Positions 16,701-28,649 of a DNA stretch of 64,000 bases are shown here, one piece after another; within the stretch, counting starts at the first letter, position 1; the number at the start of each line of letters is the position of its first letter. The translations under genes were made by a program, and so were the position numbers. The stretch lies in contig JAJVDF010000228.1 of the NCBI GenBank assembly GCA_022410635.1, positions 1,229,889-1,293,888 on the forward strand. Direction: 5' to 3'. Source of the stretch: Tretioscincus oriximinensis. Its lineage: Eukaryota > Chordata > Lepidosauria > Squamata > Gymnophthalmidae. The notes below the pieces were generated by a model that searched no databases, was not told the DNA's origin, and was given only the letters and a program-made list of their open reading frames with translations.

Positions 16701-16832
16701 AGTCAGGAGTGGTTTAGAAGCTTCATAATGGCGGCATGCTCTTTATGGTAAGATTATGATAGTCATCTGAAGTGTTTCAAGCAGACATGTTCATATCTTG
16801 CATCTGGACTTTGTTACTTCTGTTTTCTCTAG
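13727..16832. other. NALCN intron between domain II S1 and S2-S3 exons
   Basis: About 3.1 kb of AT-rich intron with few recognisable repeats. A short LINE-tail-like stretch lies near 15130-15185 (gtaaaccactggggtgaagc). The small open frames have no family resemblance. It ends in the T/C-rich tract and tctctag acceptor of the next exon. Confidence 0.6.
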
Positions 16833-17003
<171 letters not shown>

Positions 17004-17029
17004 TGATATAAATTTCCACTTCCTTTTAT

Positions 17030-17260
17030 GGGTGAGGTAACCTCTCCTTCTATCCTTTTCCTTCCATCTCCCCTTACACTGCAGCCTCCCACCCAGTCCT
17101 TTCCCCTTCCTCCGTGGATACTTAATTTATCCTCCCCTTCTTTCCTCTTCCTCCCACCCCAACCTGGCACTCAGGTTCTCTTCCTTCTGTCCCATTTCCC
17201 CTAACCCTACATAACTTTCAGGCTCTTTTTTCTCATCCTCAATTACCATCCAGGTCCTCC
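17030..17260 (+). repeat. Pyrimidine-rich (C/T) tract in intron
   Basis: Roughly 230 bp of imperfect cct/ttcc sequence starting 30 bp after the donor of the preceding exon. Similar C/T-rich blocks recur at about 18060-18260, 18380-18540 and 19465-19570 within the adjoining satellite, sharing the phrase cttacctttcaggtc. They are therefore part of the same composite array and not an independent microsatellite. Confidence 0.7.
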
Positions 17261-19790
17261 AAGGGTATCAAAGAGAGCCAGTGACATTTGAAATGGCAAT
17301 TAGGAAGCTTTATTAATTACCAATTGTACTCCTAGTGTTTCAGGAAGGAAACAAAGGACACATGTCCTTCCTCCTACCTCAGTTCCCTTTCAGGTGGGAA
17401 GTACTGATGGGGTTGCGGAGGTAATTATGAACGTGCATTAAAAATGGTTCTCCTGGAGTTTCAGGTAGGGCACCCCAGCCCCATGGCCATACCCCAAACC
17501 CATGCAATCTGAAATGGCAATTGGGATGGTTTTGGGATTAAGAATTAACATACTATGGTTTCATGCAGACAACAACAGCTCCATGAGCCCATGAAATTGA
17601 AAATGACAATTATTAAGCTTTTTGGATTCCGAATAATTTTCATAGGGTTTCAGGCAGCACTGATGTGGGGGGAGAAAGACATTTGCAATGGTGATTAGGA
17701 ACCTTTTTGGATTAAAAGTGGTCCCCATGGCTTTCAAGAAGCAGGCATCAGCCCCATCAGCCCATCCACAGCCAAGTCATTAAAAATGTCTATTAGGAAG
17801 CTTTCTGTATTCAAAATGTTCTTTCCAGGGTTCCATGCAAGAGAGAGGATCCCCAAAGCCCTTCCCAGAGTCCATGTAATTGGTAATGGCAATTATTAAG
17901 CTTTTTGGATTCAGAATCATAGGGTTTTAGGCAGGAGAGAAAAGTTCCATGGCCCTATTCAGAACTCATGATATTTGAAATGGCAATTGGGAAGGTTTTT
18001 AGATTTAGAATTGTCTTCCTATAGTTTCAGAAATGAGATGCCAGACCCATGGCCTATCAAGAGTCCTTCCTCTTTTCCCCACTTACCTTTCAGACCCTTC
18101 ACCTCAGTTCCCTTGCTCCCAACTCTACTTACCTTTCAGGTCCTTCACCTCCTGTCTGTAGCCTCCCAGGACTACTTATCTTTCAGGCTCTTTCCATTTT
18201 GATTCTTGCCTACTTACCTTTCATGCTCTTCTCCTTTATCTTATGTTTCATGTCTCCTGCCTTCATGCTGTGTTTCTCCATGGGAATAAAGGGCAGGAAT
18301 GTCAGGCAACAATGATGGTGTTACGGAAGCCCGTGTCATTTGAAATGGTGATTAGAAATCTTTTTGGATTAAAAGTGATTCATCCCTTTGTGTTTCTGTT
18401 CCTCTAAGCCTCCAAACATCACCTGTGTTTCCTCCTCCACTTCTCTTCCCTTTCTACATGCTCCAGTTACATTTCCATCCCCCTCTCCTCCTGTCCCCGT
18501 CTTGTAAGCCCAGTGATCTTGAAGACCCTTCCATCCTATCCAGTTACACTCTTGAATGGAAGGAGCAGATCTAGGAGGCAGCTTTGGTGGGTGCTAGTTC
18601 AAATGTTAATCAGGAAGCTATTTGGAAGCTATTAGAGTTTCAGTCAAGAGATCCCAACCCAGTGGCCCTACCCTGATGTCATGCCATTTCAAATATCAAT
18701 TAGGAAGCTTTCCGGATTAAAAAAATGTTCCTCCTGGTTTTCAGGAAGGACACCTCTGCCTCATGGCCCTACTCAGAGCCAAGCCATTAGAAATGGCAAT
18801 TAAGAAGCTTTTTGGATTAAGAATGGTCCCTCACAGGTTCTCAGGCAGGAGATATCTGCTCCATGGTGTCCTACACAGGGTCCATGATGTTTGAAATAGG
18901 AATTCAGAAACATTCTGGATTCAGAATGGTCCTCCCAGGATTCCAGACTGGAGATACCATCCCCATATCCCTATCCAGAGTCCATGCCATTGGTAATGAC
19001 ATTTATTAAGTTTTTGGGATTCAGAATAATTCTCCTAGGGCTTCAGGCAGGAGATAAAAGCTCCATAGCCCTACCCAGAGCTCATGATATATGAAATAGG
19101 AATTAGGAAGATTTCTGGATTCAGAATGGTTCCCCCAGGGTTCTAGGAAGGAGATACCATCGCCATGGCCCTATCTGTGTCCATTAAATTGGAAATGGCT
19201 GTAAATTTTGGAGATTAAGAAAAGTTCCTCTAATGGTTATGCCAGGAGTTATGCTAGCCCTATGGATTAACCCAGAGCCTATGGCATTTGAAAATAGCAA
19301 TTAGGAAGATTTTTGGGCTGAGAATTATCCTATAGTTTTAGAAAGGAGCTGTCAAACCCATGGCCCTACCAGAGCAATACCATGTGAAATGGCAATTACT
19401 ATTTTTTTAATAATCCCTCTAGGGTTTCAAGTAGGACACACCTGCCCCATGGTCTTACCCAGAGCTCTTCCTCCTTTCCTACTTATATTTAAAACCCCTC
19501 ACCTCCTGTCCACTTTCATCCTGCCTCACTTACCTTTCAGGTCTCCTTCCTTCCTCCTCTGTTTCTCCATGGGGAAGGAGATCAGGGGCATGTTGGCTTG
19601 AAACATTTGTATGGTTTTCAGGGAGCCCATGTCATTTGAAATGGTAGCTAGGAAGCTTTTTAGATTAAGAGTCATTCTTCTAGGGTTTCAGGCAGTGGAC
19701 CCCAGCCCCTTGACACATTAGGGTCCATGCCATTTGAAATGGCAGCTGGGGTATTTTTTGTATTAAAAATGAACATCTTAGGGTTTTCAT
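17261..19790 (+). repeat. Diverged satellite array, about 95-105 bp unit, with C/T-rich interruptions
   Basis: About 20 imperfect units can be followed by eye. Each contains gaaatggcaattaggaagct, then tttttggattnagaatggt, then cc.agggtttcaggcagga and ccatggcccta.ccagag. Clear unit starts lie near 17290, 17510, 17590, 17680, 17785, 17885, 17975, 18700, 18790, 18890, 18985, 19090, 19190, 19290, 19385, 19640 and 19735. Units are strongly diverged, so the array is old. It is interrupted by pyrimidine-rich blocks that share cttacctttcagg.c, a phrase resembling a splice acceptor. The open frames here follow the repeat and do not look like genes. Confidence 0.85.
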
Positions 19791-19964
19791 GCAAGACACA
19801 ACTTCTCCATGAGTTATAGGAATTATTGTTTGGATGCAATGAGATGCACGGCCCTCCCTGCTTGCACTTTAGCATCCAGGATCAGTTTTTACCAATGAAG
19901 CTTGGGCATCACAGTGGTATTTGCCAGGAGGGGACTAGGCTGTTCTGTTCTACCAGAAAATGTC

Positions 19965-20690
19965 TTAACTGGACCAGGGTTGAGATGGCTTCTCTTTGAT
20001 TGTGGAGCCCAAGCAGTAGGTGTTTTCTATCTACTTGCTGGTTGATCTCTGAGCTGCAACTGTCACTGACCAACTGCTATGATTCTGCTCAAGCATTATG
20101 ATGGAAGCAGTGCAGTTACTATGGTTACCATTAGCCTGTTCCCTCCCAGTCATCTCCCCCACTTCCCTACTAGGCCTTTTGTCACACCTACATTTTAATT
20201 CACCTTCATCCCACTTTCATGATAAAATAACACATTAGCAAAGAAGCAAGATGCTTTCTTTTAACACTGATTAGTCACTTTGCAATTGTGTTCGTTCAGT
20301 CTTAAAGTGGACTGAAGCTAGATTAAAATTTAGGTTGTACCTAGTCGCAATCAAAAGAACTGGATTAAATGCAGCCTTTAAATTGCAGCCTCTAAACTAC
20401 ACTAAATGTCAGAAAGTGTTTTTTCAATGAATATTAATTACTAGAGCAATTTATTTTTGATGAAGCAGTTGCTATAACCATTTCATCACACTTTCAAGGA
20501 GAGATAGCGCATCAACAGAGTACCAACACTTTTGTTTGGCAATTATTAGTTACTTTGCCACTGTGTTTTTGCATTCTGAAAATGTACTGAAGCAGGATTA
20601 AAATTTAGGTGGTATCTAGACAATGCAAGAAGTGGATTGAATGCAACCTCTAAATTTCAGTATTAAAATTTTCAGGCTTATTTTCACTTA
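19965..20690 (+). repeat. Interspersed palindromic repeat, copy 2 (same family as 640-1450)
   Basis: Homologous over almost its full length to 640-1450: same start (gaccagggttgagatggctt), same middle, same two hairpin-bearing subunits (about 20190-20450 and 20490-20690) with ctgaagc.ggattaaaa then taggt.gtatctaga. The parallel two-unit structure shows that the dimer itself is the dispersed form, not a local tandem event. No coding. Confidence 0.6.
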
Positions 20691-21225
20691 CCTTCCTTTT
20701 TATGCTGGTTTTCAGCATCGTTAAAAAATTTCCCAACAGCTCAACCTATGCCTTTGGTGGATACCCGGAGGAAGGCAGTAAACCTCCAGGACATCTGGCT
20801 AATTTGCCCTGGAGGAAAATTCTTCCCCAACTCCAGATGTAGGAACCAGTATATTTTATCTGCAGATTTCAGTATGAGTTTCATGTTGGTCATAGATGAA
20901 TGTTAAGCACAGCTAGGTGAAATTGGTTTCTGACCCTCCCACCAAAATCGACATTTCATACCATGCAGAGTGGGCTCAGAAATGCACATACAATGGACTA
21001 TCTTAAAAAAAAACCCTAGGCTTGCATAGTTGTAACACTACACACCATGATGGGTATGACAATAATTTCAGCAAACATCACTGTCACAGTACTAACTGAC
21101 ATGAAGAAATGAGTGAACCTGTAGGGTTTAGTAAGCAGTAATCACCTTTCGATAGCAGACATCACATTAAAAGTACCCAACTTTCAGTTCTCAGGACTCT
21201 ATCCTGAGTTTCCTCCCTGTTTGCC
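20691..21225. other. NALCN intron, nothing recognised
   Basis: Unremarkable AT-rich sequence between two repeats. No exon-like block seen. Confidence 0.45.
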
Positions 21226-21620
21226 CCTGAGAAGAAGAAGAAGAAGAACTTGGTTCTTATATCCCGCTTTTCTCACCTTTCAAAGGGACTCAAAGCGGCT
21301 TACAAGTATATATTTTGCCCGAAGNAGAAGAAGAAGAAGAAGAACTTGGTTCTTATATCCCGCTTTTCTCACCTTTCAAAGGGACTCAAAGCGGCTTACA
21401 AGTATATATTTTGCCCGAAGGCTCACATTCTATCTTCCCCACCAGGCTATGGTGGTTCCCATGTATCTACTTGCAGTCAGTTGCAATTTCTTGCAATTCA
21501 TGCTTTTGAATAGCTGGGTTGGCTAGAGCTACACCCCTCCCCACTTCCAACATAGGGCTTCGAAACCCGATCTCCCAGGCGAGAGACGAATTCCTAAGCA
21601 ACTGAGCTATCCGTGCCTGC
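21226..21620 (-). mobile_element. tRNA-derived SINE with (CTT)n tail
   Basis: Read on the minus strand, the element starts with a tRNA-like head. At 21618 downward, ggcacggatagctcagttgc gives box A, and ggtttcgaagccc near 21560 gives box B, so it was an RNA polymerase III unit. The 3' part (aagccgctttgagtcccttt ... gagaaaagcgggatataaga) is a LINE-derived tail of a common squamate type, ending in a (CTT)n microsatellite, seen as (AAG)n on the + strand. A 95 bp block of the 3' end is repeated exactly (21229-21324 and 21326-21420) around an N at 21325. It is probably an assembly duplicate. Confidence 0.85.
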
Positions 21621-21705
21621 CGTGATGCAGACAGGAGGGCCTCCTCTGTAGATCCTAACGGGCAGGTTGATATGGGAGAAGGCATTCCTTTAGATATCTG
21701 GGAGA
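21621..21705 (-). mobile_element. L2-type LINE fragment
   Basis: On the minus strand it reads ctaaaggaatgccttctccc followed by atatcaacctgcc and a block ending gaggaggccctcctgtctgc. This matches the YLKE.LLPYQPA...EEALL block seen in the L2 copies at 5880-6650 and 59350-60120. It is a short remnant next to the SINE, which may have inserted into it. Confidence 0.6.
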
Positions 21706-24700
21706 TCTGGCAGACTCATTTAACAATTTCCACTGTAACTGCGAACTACAGACTCAATACTTCAGATTTAAAAGAACAGTGCTTAAAATGATTTTCATTA
21801 CAGAATTTCCTGATCCATTGCATTTCCTACCTGTGTAGGCTAACACATGAGATCTAATAAGATCTTGCCTGTTCAGGTGACAATCTGCTCTGTGTTTTTG
21901 TTGACAGAGTTGAGCACTCAATCAGAAGAAGCGAAATAGTTGCAAGGAACAGAGTTTTAATACTCTGTATGAAGTATTTTTCTTCAGGAAGTATAAAATT
22001 ATGATTTACAGGTAAAATGCAGAGTTTAGAGTGATGTCTAGCTGTAACCTCACAGACAGGAAGTTCTTAATACTTGCAGGAAATAGGAGAAATACGGAGA
22101 AAGCCAAAGGAACATTATGTTCCTTTCAATCTTAATGAAAAAGTTTCCACATTTATGGCTTGTACTGTCACTGCAGCATTTTGATGTGGAAGCCCAGAGG
22201 GCAGCATTGAGTGGGAGGTAGGACTGAAATTCACAGACTGTCTTAATTAATAATCCTTTGGTTGAGCATCTTGTTCTCACAAGAAAGCTTTCTTTTTCTT
22301 TGGTAGCAAACCATCTTTTTCAAGCAGGACAGGCACTTGCTATGGTAAGAACGTTCAGGAAATGTGGCTTCGATGTGCAAACTAAAATAATCGCTTTTTG
22401 CAGCCAATCCAGCAATCAATTTCATTTAAAAAAATGATCAGTCACGCTCATTCACTAATGTTAAAAAGAAGCTGAATGTTAATTAATAATGCATAAAAAA
22501 CAAATAATGAATTATGAAGACAAATCTTTTTTAAATTATGAACAGATTGTACTTGGCAAGAAGAAGTCTACAATATGAAATTATGAAAATCTGAGTGGCA
22601 AGATCAGAACTAGAGGGGGATCCTAAAGCTATAGTGTACTCTTTGCAAGTCATCTGCTGTCCCAAGCTCTCACGATCGAACCCGGAGGTTCTCTGATTGA
22701 AATTTTAACTAGTTGGGAAGCACTCCACTTGTTAAAATTGCAGTNCTGGCAGCCAAGGGAAATTTCTCAGCCCAGAAAGATCAAAACCCTCAGTTGTGAT
22801 CTTGATAGGCATGGAGCCTACCCACAGCCATCAAGATTGCAATTAGGGAATCTCTGGCTTCAGTCTTTGCAGATCAACAGGGAACAAGAAAGAGTTATTT
22901 TTCTGCTTTCCTTTAGACAGAATTGTCCTTTAGACATAACTCCCTTTAATATTTATTAAACTCCCTTTAATATCCGTTGAAATATTTATTGTAATGTAGC
23001 CCATAAGAGTTTACTGAACTACTTGTTGTCAAACATNAAAAATGGGCATGCTGGAATGGTAAGAATAAAGCAAAAAAAAAACCACCACTTGTTTCTATTA
23101 TTATTATTTGTAATACAACTCCATTTATTTCAAGGGAGTTTTGAGAAATGGAATTTTTAAAAAAATCCAAAACATATATATGGATAAGTTTTTTGTTGCA
23201 GTATGTATAACATATGACAAACAAAACAACCAACATAAAACAAACAANCATAGACAAAAATAAATAATTTTATTTGGGGTTATTGTGGGGTTATACAAAA
23301 TTGCATAACACAGTTTACTAATTGTGAGTTTGTTTTAGTATTAAGCAGGAGGCTTTGTTGGAACTGATAATTGCATCACACAGCTAAGATGCTTACACCA
23401 ATCTGAACCTGTAATCCAGATAATGCATTTTAAGATTGCAGTGCTGAAATCCAATCCTATGTACACCATAATATTAAATCAGAGCTGAAATACAAGATGC
23501 CATGTAATTTATCTAAACTCTCTCACACACCCCAAACAGAATATTCAGAAGCAAAACTGCACAGTTATTGTAATAATCTTTGATTTGATATGCATTGGAG
23601 ACATTTCTTCTAAAAAGTGTACTGAGAAAAGAAAATTGTATGCAGATATAAAAAAAAAGAAATTGCACCAAAAAATTATGTATATAGTACAAAAGTGTGC
23701 ATGGCCCCAAACTGTGGACATAATGTCAAATTATGTATACGTCAGAGAGCTCAGCACTACATGTACTCAGGAACTTAGTTATTCTATTTGCTAATGTTTG
23801 TGGTATATAGTATGTGTTGACTGAATAACTAAGTTACATATATATATATGCTTTCCAATGACCATGCCACTGCAGTCTTCACAAGTTCCACACAAAAGCA
23901 GCAAAAGGTAGTAAAAATGTGTGTATGGGCACTAGTATTCTTACCCACGTTCTGATTCTCATTAAAAAAAAACCTATTAAAAAGAAGATGTACCATAACC
24001 ATGCTTAGGTTGCATTTAGTCCACTCCTTTTTTGGTCTATCTGGAGGCTACCTTGGTGAAACTCAATAAAGCATACTCAGAAACACCTTGCTCACTGTCC
24101 CAACACACTGTAATGTTTCCCAAACCACAAAATTGATTGACTTGCATTGAAAGACTACTTCCAACATTTAAAGTGATGTAAATTCTCAGGAGAATCATTC
24201 AGCCCAGTGGAAGATTTCTTTTCCATTACTGGTTTGTACTAAGAGATCAATTCCACATTCAGGTCAATGTAATTGTCAGATAAGTTTGGTCAACCTTAGG
24301 AAAGTCAAGTAATTTTCAGACGGGCAGATCAATTTAGTCACGTCCACAAATCCCCTCATCCTCAACAGTTACAACTTTCAAGAATGGAAAGAGGTACATC
24401 TAACCTGTAAAATAAGTCCTAATTAACTGAAAAATTACAGCCTATGGTAAATCTTTTAGATATCCTAGTTGCCAGCTCAATCTTTATAATAACTTATTTG
24501 TCAAGCACCATTGATTAGTTTACTCAAAATCCTTCAAAACAACTGTGACCTTTCCTTATGATATTTGAAAAAAGAAAGCTTACTTAGTATGCTTAAGGAA
24601 TGGTTTTCACATAATAATATTGCACAATTCCTGGCATTTAGGACAAAAAGTGATAATTCTACCATTAAGAAAAAATAGGCTGGCTTCTTTCATTAAATTT

Positions 24701-25499
24701 CTATTTAAAGTTACATGTTTTCAAGCAGAGGTCTCTGCTACACTGAAAGATTTAGGTCACCTTCTGCAGTCCAAGTCTCCAACTGGCAAATTACAGGGGA
24801 GAAAGAAAAAAAATATCACTTAGCAAGTTGAAAACATATCATGTCTGCAAGCAATCAGGTACCTGGGGGGCAGTGTAATATATTTCTAAATCAACCTGGG
24901 TCAAGAGAGTTTGTTCCCGTGATATATCCAGTGATTAGGTAAATCATTCAGCAGTCTAATATTTTCAATTACAGGCCCACTGTATCTCCAACAAGATACA
25001 GAAAGCTAATTGGGGCAGGAATTCCCATGTAAAATGCACTTGATGCTCTCTCAGATTACTAGTTTTTTCTCCAGACTTCTCATTAGTACATCATATATAA
25101 AAAAAATTCAATATATATTGGTTTTTCCTTTCTTACTGTTTGTCCAACACTTTTTATATCCTCTAGCTATCACTCATTCCCCTTCCTTCCGTCCTTCCTT
25201 CCCTTCTCCCTCCCTCCATCTATCCATCTCAGTCTCACACGTGCATATACACCAGGCTCGCATAGTAGAATGTATGCCCTTTTAAGTAAGCAAGTATTCT
25301 GACTCCACATAGTTTCTTACAAAAATACATTTTAAAGGGCTTCCAGTTTAACCTAGAATACCATTTAGCATAATAGGATACTCTTCTGAGTAAAAAAAGG
25401 ATAAATAAATGCTGTAAACAACTATTAGAGAAGAAATAAAAATAGCAATAAATGACATTAAAGAAGAAAAAGTGTTTAAAGGCAGCCAGTTAGCACATT
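21706..25499. other. NALCN intron, mostly single-copy AT-rich sequence
   Basis: About 3.8 kb without a recognisable gene. It includes short A and T runs, a TA run near 23838-23850, and a small ccttcc-type C/T tract at 25175-25225. Short open frames look random. No NALCN coding block. Confidence 0.5.
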
Positions 25500-26130
25500 A
25501 CATAGCTAATATGGGAAACAATTGCTGGCACGGGTACAAGGTAAGAAGAACTTATAACCACCTTATTTGGGAATGCAAGGAGGTACGGCTTTCTGGTACA
25601 AAATAGAATAACATCATATACAATAACTCAATTAATAGTAACAAATGAAATGGCTATAATCCAAAGAGATCCGAGGGGTAACCCCACGCTTCAAGTAAGA
25701 GAAGACATACAAAACTTCATATAATGTGCACAAATAGTAATCCTTAGAGGTTGGTATAAAATATAATATAAAATGGGAACTATAAAGATGATGTGATTAC
25801 ATATTAAGACACAATAGCAGTAGATTTAAGGAATTATAGATTAAATGGATGAAATGGGGAGAGAAGGCTATGCAAAGAGAAATGGGAAGGTGTTAGGCAA
25901 GAGAAATGAAACTTAAGACTAATATTCCAATTGTAAAGGAAAAAGGGTAGGACAATTGTGAGGAGGGGGGGAATTTGATATTAGGGGGGGAGGGTTGAAA
26001 GAAAAAGCAGTGAATGAGTTGTTTATATTGGAAATATTAGATTTGTACAATGTAAGGTCCTTTGTTTAAAAGGCTTTTGTGATGGATGTATAAAATAATA
26101 AAACTCACTTTNTCTGTAGAAAAAAACAAT
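25500..26130 (+). mobile_element. L1-like LINE 3' end
   Basis: Near 25555 the sequence reads, with frameshifts, like the C-terminus of L1 ORF2 (HLIWECKEVRLFW). A long purine-rich, G-poly-containing 3' UTR follows (aggaggggggg, ttaggggggggag), then aataataaaactcac and an A-rich end near 26120-26130. The order of ORF2 tail, purine-rich UTR, AATAAA and A-tail is typical of vertebrate L1. It is heavily 5' truncated. Confidence 0.55.
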
Positions 26131-27167
26131 AACTATTAGAGTATTCTTTGTTTTAGTGGAAACCCACTGTAACTATCCTGAGTCAACCATGGCAGCAGTA
26201 GTCCTTTGAGTTTTATTCACTCACTCCTAATCTAAGTTGCAGCCACAAGATTTAGAGTGACTATGAAACAGTAGCCCAATGTATCTTTAGGGTTTCTATT
26301 GTATTTGGATTAAGTTATTTTAGGTTTGGGAGACTAGGCATGACTGGGTTTTCACTTTTTAAATGTCACCACATTCCCACAGACCACATCTCCCTAGGGG
26401 TTAAAGGGAATGAGCAAAAAGGTAAATTCTGTTTTTCCTTTAAACATCTGTACAGCTGGGAACACTGAAATAGATATAGTGTTGGTTGCTACAGGCCAAA
26501 CTCAATCTTGTACTTGTACTTTCAACATAGGAAATGTGTTTTTCATTTTCAGTCAAAGAATCTCCTGCACAGGTTAATACTTCAAAATATACATGTAAAA
26601 GGTGTTGCACCCGACTCGCTTGAAGTCATGCATGATGTTTTTAATTTTAGACCATCTTCTGTCTTAAAGAATGGGGATCAGGCTGTTTTTATTCTGGACT
26701 AATCTCTTTTCTTTTGGACATAAGGCATTGTAAAATGAAAACCCGCAAAAAGAGAAAATATAACAAACCCAGACATTAAATTATGTTTATAGTCGTCACA
26801 TAATCCCACAGTAAACTAATGGTTTCGTTGTCAATTTATATTTCATTGTAAATGGGGCTTCCCGTTAGTATCTTCCAAATAAGAAGCACAAATTTGTGAA
26901 TGAAGTAATCAGAAATTGCAAATCTAGTTCATGATACCAAGACCAGAAGAAGAAAAATCCCTCTCTACCCTCAGGTCCTAAACATTTTATACCCTGATGG
27001 AAGAAAAGAGAGTTTTCAAATTTGATAGTTCTCCATTCGCTTCTGGGAACATGGATTTCCTGATACAAGTTAAAGAGAGATTAATAATTATAATCCTGAT
27101 AAAGGAGCTCCTCAACAAGTTCTTTCTGTATCCCCCTCTATCATTTTTGATGTTATCTATTATTCTG
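26131..27167. other. NALCN intron, nothing recognised
   Basis: About 1 kb of AT-rich sequence without recognised repeats or exon-like blocks. Confidence 0.45.
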
Positions 27168-27253
27168 TAGTCAACAAACAAGAAGATACCACACGGCTGC
27201 TGGAAAAAATGTATTGAAGACTATGAATAATAATAATGCTGGGTAACAAATCA
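27168..27253. repeat. Inverted repeat, left arm (86 bp)
   Basis: The reverse complement of this arm matches 27787-27872 with 4 differences in 86 bases. Shared text includes gatttgttaccc, catagtcttcaatacatttt and ttcttgtttgttgactac. The two arms enclose 533 bp that contain a CR1 3' end. Confidence 0.9.
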
Positions 27254-27280
27254 AAATGGAGGCTATCTCCTCCCGGTTAT

Positions 27281-27650
27281 GTAAGAACATAAGAAGAGCC
27301 ATACTGGATCAGNNCACAGCCCATCNAGTCCAGCATTCTGTGTCACACAGAGGCCCACCAGATGCACCTGGGCAGTCCGAACAGAGGAAAGCAAAATATG
27401 CTGCTCCTGTTCGTGACTCCCTGCAAACGGTATTTCAAGAGTCCTGCCTGTTGCTCCATCCCGGAGGCGACATCCAGACAACTATCTTAGTATCCATTTA
27501 TACTCTTAGTGTTCATAAACCTGTCTAGTCCTGTCTTGAAACTATCCAAGCTGTTAGCTACCACTACCTCTTCAGGAGGTAAATTCCACAGGCCGATGAC
27601 CCTCTGGGTGAAAAAATACTTTCCTTTGTCTGTTCTCACTTTTCTACTGA
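27281..27650 (-). mobile_element. CR1 3' end, minus strand
   Basis: Starts with the inverted 3' terminus (taagaacataagaagagcca tactggatca). It runs through the diagnostic ccagcattctgtgtcacaca and the block encoding, on the minus strand, KVRTDKGKYFFTQRVIGLWN (27487-27693 frame). It is the same family as the copy at 9150-12315 but lies wholly between two inverted repeat arms. It contains three Ns. Confidence 0.9.
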
Positions 27651-27786
27651 GATTTTGGTGAACTTCTTCAGGTCCCGAAAGAGACCCAGCCAATGTTAAG
27701 TTTTACAATACGTATGTTAATGTGAAGGTAAAATGCTCCACCGAGACAAGATTCAGAGAAGTTTTGTAAGTGTCTTCAAGTGTCTC

Positions 27787-27872
27787 GATTTGTTACCCGG
27801 CATTATTATTTTTCATAGTCTTCAATACATTTTTTCCAGCAGCCATGTGGTGTCTTCTTGTTTGTTGACTAC
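27787..27872. repeat. Inverted repeat, right arm (86 bp)
   Basis: Partner of 27168-27253, about 95% identical in inverted orientation. The open frame 27733-28023 runs through this arm; it resembles no family I know and has no splice context. Confidence 0.9.
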
Positions 27873-28022
27873 TGCCTTTGCCGGCACCATTCCTTTCATT
27901 GTTTGCTATATCTATTACTCTGTAGCAAGATATGAATCACAAAGCTATGACAGCCAATGCCGCTGCAACGTTTCAGCAGATCCACAAACTGCTGTAATAG
28001 TAATGTTGAGTATTGAATTCTA

Positions 28023-28400
28023 AAGGGTTCAGTAAGTTTCTCAAAATCCTTAAAATCCTTAGGTTATATTTACATGTATAATTGTGAAGATTGCTAGAAT
28101 GGGAGAGCTTTGAAGCCTGCCCTGCACATTTTTTTCCCTTAATGAAAACAAATGGATTAGCAAAATAGTTCCTGAAAAGATTAATGTGCTACTTAAATGT
28201 CAATTAAGGTAAATTCGATGGAGATGAGCATAGCTAAACCAAAACAATTGAATGGAAAACTGCTAAAGCTGTGAAACAAATGTGAAGAAAGAATGTTTCA
28301 GAGGCATTTGAGTCCAAATTCCAATCTGTACCACCTAAAGTTTGGATACATAATTGCAGGTTTATATCTATTGCTCCAAGGGAATCAGATTTTTAGATAC
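28023..28400. other. NALCN intron, nothing recognised
   Basis: AT-rich intron sequence between the inverted repeat and the palindromic element. Confidence 0.45.
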
Positions 28401-28530
28401 TATTCCAACTTGAACTTTTAATCCATTTTCAATCCCAGAGAACTAGACTAAAGCAGGAAAAAATGTGTTTTTTCCTGGTTTAGTCCAGTTCTTCAGGACT
28501 GAAGATGGATTAAAAGTTCATGTCAGAATA
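28401..28530. mobile_element. Near-perfect 130 bp palindrome (MITE-like)
   Basis: Two 63 bp arms (28401-28463 and 28468-28530) are inverted copies with a handful of mismatches and a 4-base loop (tgtg). Shared core phrases are gaacttttaatccat and the block ctaaa.caggaaaaaa. One further base pair extends the stem at each end. Such a foldback with essentially no interior is typical of a MITE. I see no clear target duplication, so the superfamily is open. Confidence 0.8.
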
Positions 28531-28649
28531 GCACCTTATTAACCTTTAATAATTTATGGATTGTTATTAATAGAGTTCAAGTTGGTTTTGAATCCTGGAT
28601 ACAGTGACAGTGACTGAAGTCTGTGATCCTTAATGTATTAGATAACTAT

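Noticed and set aside
17261..19790. CRISPR-like regular repeat array
   Set aside because: Units are diverged, adjoin without unique spacers of constant length, and lie in a vertebrate intron.
21540..21620. Possible tRNA gene on the minus strand
   Set aside because: Box A and B are present, but the sequence continues into a SINE body with a LINE-derived tail and the cloverleaf is not intact by eye.
27733..28023. Hydrophobic 96-codon frame resembling a membrane protein
   Set aside because: It begins in random intron, runs through one arm of an inverted repeat, matches no family I know and has no splice sites in frame.
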